From contig PUMC01000023.1 of NCBI GenBank assembly GCA_003552425.1, forward strand, positions 1 through 15,389: a stretch of 15,389 nt of DNA, given 5' to 3'. The translations under genes were made by a program, and so were the position numbers. Below the pieces are notes generated by a model, which did not search any database, was not told the origin of the DNA, and saw only the letters and a list, made by a program, of their open reading frames with translations. The DNA comes from Candidatus Acetothermia bacterium. Lineage in GTDB: Bacteria > Bipolaricaulota > Bipolaricaulia > Bipolaricaulales > Bipolaricaulaceae. Shown in pieces: positions 13,358 through 15,389 of the stretch (positions within the stretch are counted from its first letter, which is position 1; each line of letters begins with the position of its first letter).

Positions 13358-14608
13358 ATGGGAAGAACGGTCATCGAGAAGGTGTTGGCAGCGCACACCG
13401 AGGAGCACGTGGAGGCGGGGAAAGAAGTGTGGATCGGCATCGACGTCCGCTCGGCCCGCGACTTCGCCGGGGCCAGCGTGGTGAAGAACTTCCGCAGCGC
13501 GTTCCCCGGTGAACGCGTGGACGACCCATCGCGAACCTACTTCACCTTCGACTGCAATGCCCCCGCCAACACCATCCGCTATGCGGAAAACCAGCAGAAG
13601 TGCCGCGTGTTCGCCGAAGAACAAGGGATCCGTGTGTACGACGTGGACAGCGGTATCGGCTCCCACGTACTCATGGAGGAAGGGCTCGCCATCCCCGCAG
13701 CCACGGTGGTGGGCACGGACTCCCACCTCAACATCCTCGGCGCGGTAGGGGCATTTGGCCAAGGGATGGGCGACGTGGACATCGCCTACGTGTTCCGCAC
13801 CGGCCGCACGTGGTTCGAAGTACCGCAGACCCTGCGCGTGGAGGTCACGGGTACACCCGGTCCGCACGCAACGGCCAAGGACATCACGCTGGCGCTCGTC
13901 GGGGCGTTGGGATCGCGGGGCGCCCTGGGGATGGCGATGGAGATCGTGGGCCCGGCCATCGATGCCCTGGACCTTGCCGGAAGGATCACCTTGGCCTCGA
14001 TGGCGACGGAAATGGGGGCCATCACGGCCTTCCTCCCGCCCTCCGAGGAAATCCTGGCGTTCTCCCGCGCCGCAGCGAAGCGCGACGACCTCACCTACCC
14101 GTACGCCGATCCCGACGCGACCTATGCCCGCACCGTGACCGTCGACATCACCAACCTCCGCCCCAAGATCGCCGCCCCCCCGCGCCCGGACAACGTGAGC
14201 GACGTAGCCGAACTCGACGGGCAACCGCTCAACACTGTGTTCCTGGGCTCGTGCACGAACGGCCGCTACGAGGACATCCTCGCCGCGGCGAAGATCGTCC
14301 AAGGAGAGCGAATCGCGCCGGGTATCACCATGAGGGTCTCTCCGGCAACCCGAGGCGTGTGGGGCCGGCTCCTGCGTGAGGGATGGCTGGAAGTCCTCCA
14401 CGACGCGGGCGCCATCGTCTCCCACCCTGCCTGCGCCGGCTGCGCCGAGGGCCAGATCGGGATGACCGGCGATGGCGAGGTACAGGTCTCTACCGGGAAC
14501 CGCAACTTCGCCGGAAAGCAAGGCAAGGGCCCGACGTACCTTTGCTCCCCGGCCACGGCGGCAGCTTCAGCCCTGCGGGGGAAGATCACCTCGCCCGAGG
14601 AGCTGTGA
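13358..14608 (+). CDS. leuC: LeuC/homoaconitase-like [4Fe-4S] large subunit
   Basis: The catalytic large subunit of an aconitase-superfamily hydro-lyase, 416 residues, the usual size of stand-alone LeuC/HacA proteins. The three cluster ligands are Cys299 in GSCTNGR, Cys359 and Cys362 in CAGCAEGQ, with the same 60 and 3 spacing as the family. Other hallmarks are YFTFDCNAPANT, GTDSH with the catalytic His, and MAMEIVGPAIDALDLAGRIT with ASMATEMGA. Two places differ from common LeuC: GIGSHVL where GICHQVL is typical, and HLNILGAVGAFGQGMG where HTCTHGALGAF is typical, hinting at a divergent subfamily with its own substrate. Shine-Dalgarno AAAGGGGA precedes the ATG. It can pair with the small subunit encoded at 11666 or at 14798. 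Confidence 0.87.
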   Translation: MGRTVIEKVLAAHTEEHVEAGKEVWIGIDVRSARDFAGASVVKNFRSAFPGERVDDPSRTYFTFDCNAPANTIRYAENQQKCRVFAEEQGIRVYDVDSGIGSHVLMEEGLAIPAATVVGTDSHLNILGAVGAFGQGMGDVDIAYVFRTGRTWFEVPQTLRVEVTGTPGPHATAKDITLALVGALGSRGALGMAMEIVGPAIDALDLAGRITLASMATEMGAITAFLPPSEEILAFSRAAAKRDDLTYPYADPDATYARTVTVDITNLRPKIAAPPRPDNVSDVAELDGQPLNTVFLGSCTNGRYEDILAAAKIVQGERIAPGITMRVSPATRGVWGRLLREGWLEVLHDAGAIVSHPACAGCAEGQIGMTGDGEVQVSTGNRNFAGKQGKGPTYLCSPATAAASALRGKITSPEEL

Positions 14609-14659
14609 CGGACGACTTCGACAGGCGCCTTGTACGTCCGCCTAACGGAGGCCCCTCTT

Positions 14660-14761
14660 GTGGTATCGGAACAAGTCAAGCCTGATCGAGCGGTTGGCTT
14701 CGGAGCGAAGCGGAACAAGGCGGGTAAGGAGCTCCTCAACCTCAAGTTCGGGACTGCATAG
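14660..14761 (+). CDS. Possible 33-residue small protein in the gap after the large subunit (doubtful)
   Basis: The 189-bp gap 14609-14797 stays open in the large-subunit frame from the TGA to a TAG at 14759-14761 (50 codons). Within it a GTG at 14660 has GGAGG 8 bp upstream and would give a 33-residue basic peptide starting MVSEQVKPDRAVGFGAKRNK. I recognise no family. It could be a real small protein, a decayed gene end, or chance. A weak GCTTCG-GAG-CGAAGC hairpin (14697-14711) lies inside. Otherwise I see no promoter or terminator in the gap. Confidence 0.15.
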   Translation: MVSEQVKPDRAVGFGAKRNKAGKELLNLKFGTA

Positions 14762-14797
14762 GCTCTGATTGGCATTACGTGGAGGAAAGGAGCGAAC

Positions 14798-15301
14798 ATG
14801 AAGACAACTGAGCTTACGGGAAGTCCGGTGTTGATCACCGATGCCAATGGGCAGCTGGTTGACGACATCGACACGGACCAGATCTATCACAACGCGCATT
14901 TGGCCGTCACCGAACTCGAGGAGATGGCCCAGTACGCGTTCGGAAACCTCGACGGGTGGCACGACTTCCCCCGGAAAGCCAAGGACGGGGACATCCTGTT
15001 CGTGGGGGAGAACTTCGGTGCCGGCTCGTCCCGTCAGCACGCCGTGGACTGCTTCAAGGCACTGGGTGTAGCCGCCATCGTTGGCCGTAGCTTCGGCGCC
15101 ATCTACCGCCGGAACGCGATCAACTCAGGGCTTCCCCTCCTCGTGCTCCCTGACGGCCCCCCCAAGACGCTCGAGGGGACTCGGGAGATCACGCTGAACC
15201 TGGAGACCGGGGAGATCACAGGACCCAACGGCCTCCTCGCCCACGCCCAGCCCATGAGCAAGGTGGCACTCGACATCTACCACGCCGACGGCCTGCTGTA
15301 G
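14798..15301 (+). CDS. leuD: LeuD-like small subunit of an aconitase-superfamily hydro-lyase (copy 2, divergent)
   Basis: A 167-residue swivel-domain protein with DDIDTDQIYHNAHLAVTEL in the N-terminal specificity region, NFGAGSSRQHAVDCFKALGV at about 72-91, and RSFGAIYRRNAINSGLPLL with substrate-binding Arg residues. The conserved Cys of NFGCGSS is Ala here, and the Ile-Pro-x-Arg-Tyr segment common in LeuD is replaced by IYHNAHL, so it differs clearly from the copy at 11666-12160. The ATG has a strong GGAGGAAAGGAG site. It lies 189 bp after the large-subunit gene, not tightly coupled to it. Either it is a second partner for that large subunit, giving a different substrate range, or its own large subunit lies downstream of the window. 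A repeat cluster begins 2 bp after its stop. Confidence 0.87.
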   Translation: MKTTELTGSPVLITDANGQLVDDIDTDQIYHNAHLAVTELEEMAQYAFGNLDGWHDFPRKAKDGDILFVGENFGAGSSRQHAVDCFKALGVAAIVGRSFGAIYRRNAINSGLPLLVLPDGPPKTLEGTREITLNLETGEITGPNGLLAHAQPMSKVALDIYHADGLL

Positions 15302-15302
15302 C

Positions 15303-15389
15303 AGAACCGGGGTCAGGACGTGCGGGTCAAGAACCGGGGTCAGGTCGTGCACGCTCACATCTTCGATGCGGACGTGCACGACCTGACCC
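15303..15389 (+). repeat. REP-like cluster: two direct and one inverted GGGGTCAGG unit
   Basis: Unit 1 GAACCGGGGTCAGGACGTGC (15304-15323) and unit 2 GAACCGGGGTCAGGTCGTGC (15331-15350) are direct copies 27 bp apart. GGGTCAGGTCGTGCACG (15338-15354) is then perfectly inverted at 15373-15389, giving a 17-bp stem with an 18-base loop; the match reaches the window edge and may extend further. The same core occurs at 9560-9573. On the transcript this is a strong hairpin after the second small-subunit gene, so it may also end transcription or stabilise the message. Confidence 0.75.

Noticed and set aside
12737..14521. A 594-codon minus-strand open frame antisense to the dehydrogenase and large subunit
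   Set aside because: It spans two certain plus-strand genes and the hairpin repeats between them, and its peptide has no recognisable domain.
11666..15301. An ordinary leucine-biosynthesis operon (leuACDB)
   Set aside because: There is no isopropylmalate synthase, two small subunits flank one large subunit, and the dehydrogenase has Ser96 and Lys305-Tyr306 as in isocitrate dehydrogenases.

Overview
The window is GC-rich and densely coded, and looks like a bacterial chromosome segment with no phage or plasmid signature. Short intergenic gaps, ATGA/GTGA overlaps, several metallopeptidases, a peptide ABC importer and stand-alone LeuC/LeuD-type hydro-lyase subunits suggest a peptide- or amino-acid-using, perhaps anaerobic or thermophilic, organism from a poorly cultivated high-GC lineage. 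Bipolaricaulota or Synergistota are possibilities. That taxonomic guess is inference from gene content only and is weak.

Left part (1-8950, all minus strand): one long operon, transcribed right to left. Its order is an M29-fold metalloenzyme (8757-7714), an M20 peptidase-T-like enzyme (7717-6623), a secreted peptide-binding protein (6510-4894), an Asp/Glu/hydantoin-type racemase (4825-4094), and the permease and ATPase subunits DppB-DppC-DppD-DppF (4081-219). Together they describe uptake of a peptide-like substrate followed by cytosolic hydrolysis and possibly epimerisation. After the operon, at the left edge and on the same strand, lies the 5' end of an XRE-type helix-turn-helix regulator, cut by the window. 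A 27-bp element with 20 identical positions occurs just upstream of this regulator (133-159) and again over the predicted operon promoter (8842-8868), which suggests that the regulator controls both. A perfect 14-bp-stem hairpin separates the binding-protein gene from the racemase gene.

Middle part (8948-11600): a minus-strand ORF that looks like a collapsed toxin-antitoxin locus. A Phd/VapB-type antitoxin N-terminus is fused in frame to a PIN toxin that has lost its first catalytic Asp and carries Asn at the last acidic position. Divergent from it is an M42 aminopeptidase. Next comes a compact two-gene unit: a PadR regulator with a Cys/His-rich N-terminus, and a 118-residue protein with 17 Cys and 19 His, including seven strictly alternating Cys, plus a C-terminal coiled coil. 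A TATATG-N7-CATATA palindrome sits in the predicted promoter of this pair and a strong hairpin follows it. This metal-related pair is the most unusual system in the window.

Right part (11611-15301, plus strand): a hydro-lyase/dehydrogenase cluster. It holds a LeuD-like small subunit, an isocitrate/isopropylmalate dehydrogenase-family enzyme with isocitrate-dehydrogenase-like features, a LeuC/homoaconitase-like [4Fe-4S] large subunit, and a second, divergent LeuD-like small subunit. Such a set can isomerise and oxidatively decarboxylate a (homo)citrate- or isopropylmalate-type acid; the exact substrate is not decided here. Small dispersed hairpin repeats lie between genes: two copies of a 25-bp unit at 13279-13343, and a GACCTGACCCC family at about 9559-9578 and 15303-15389.
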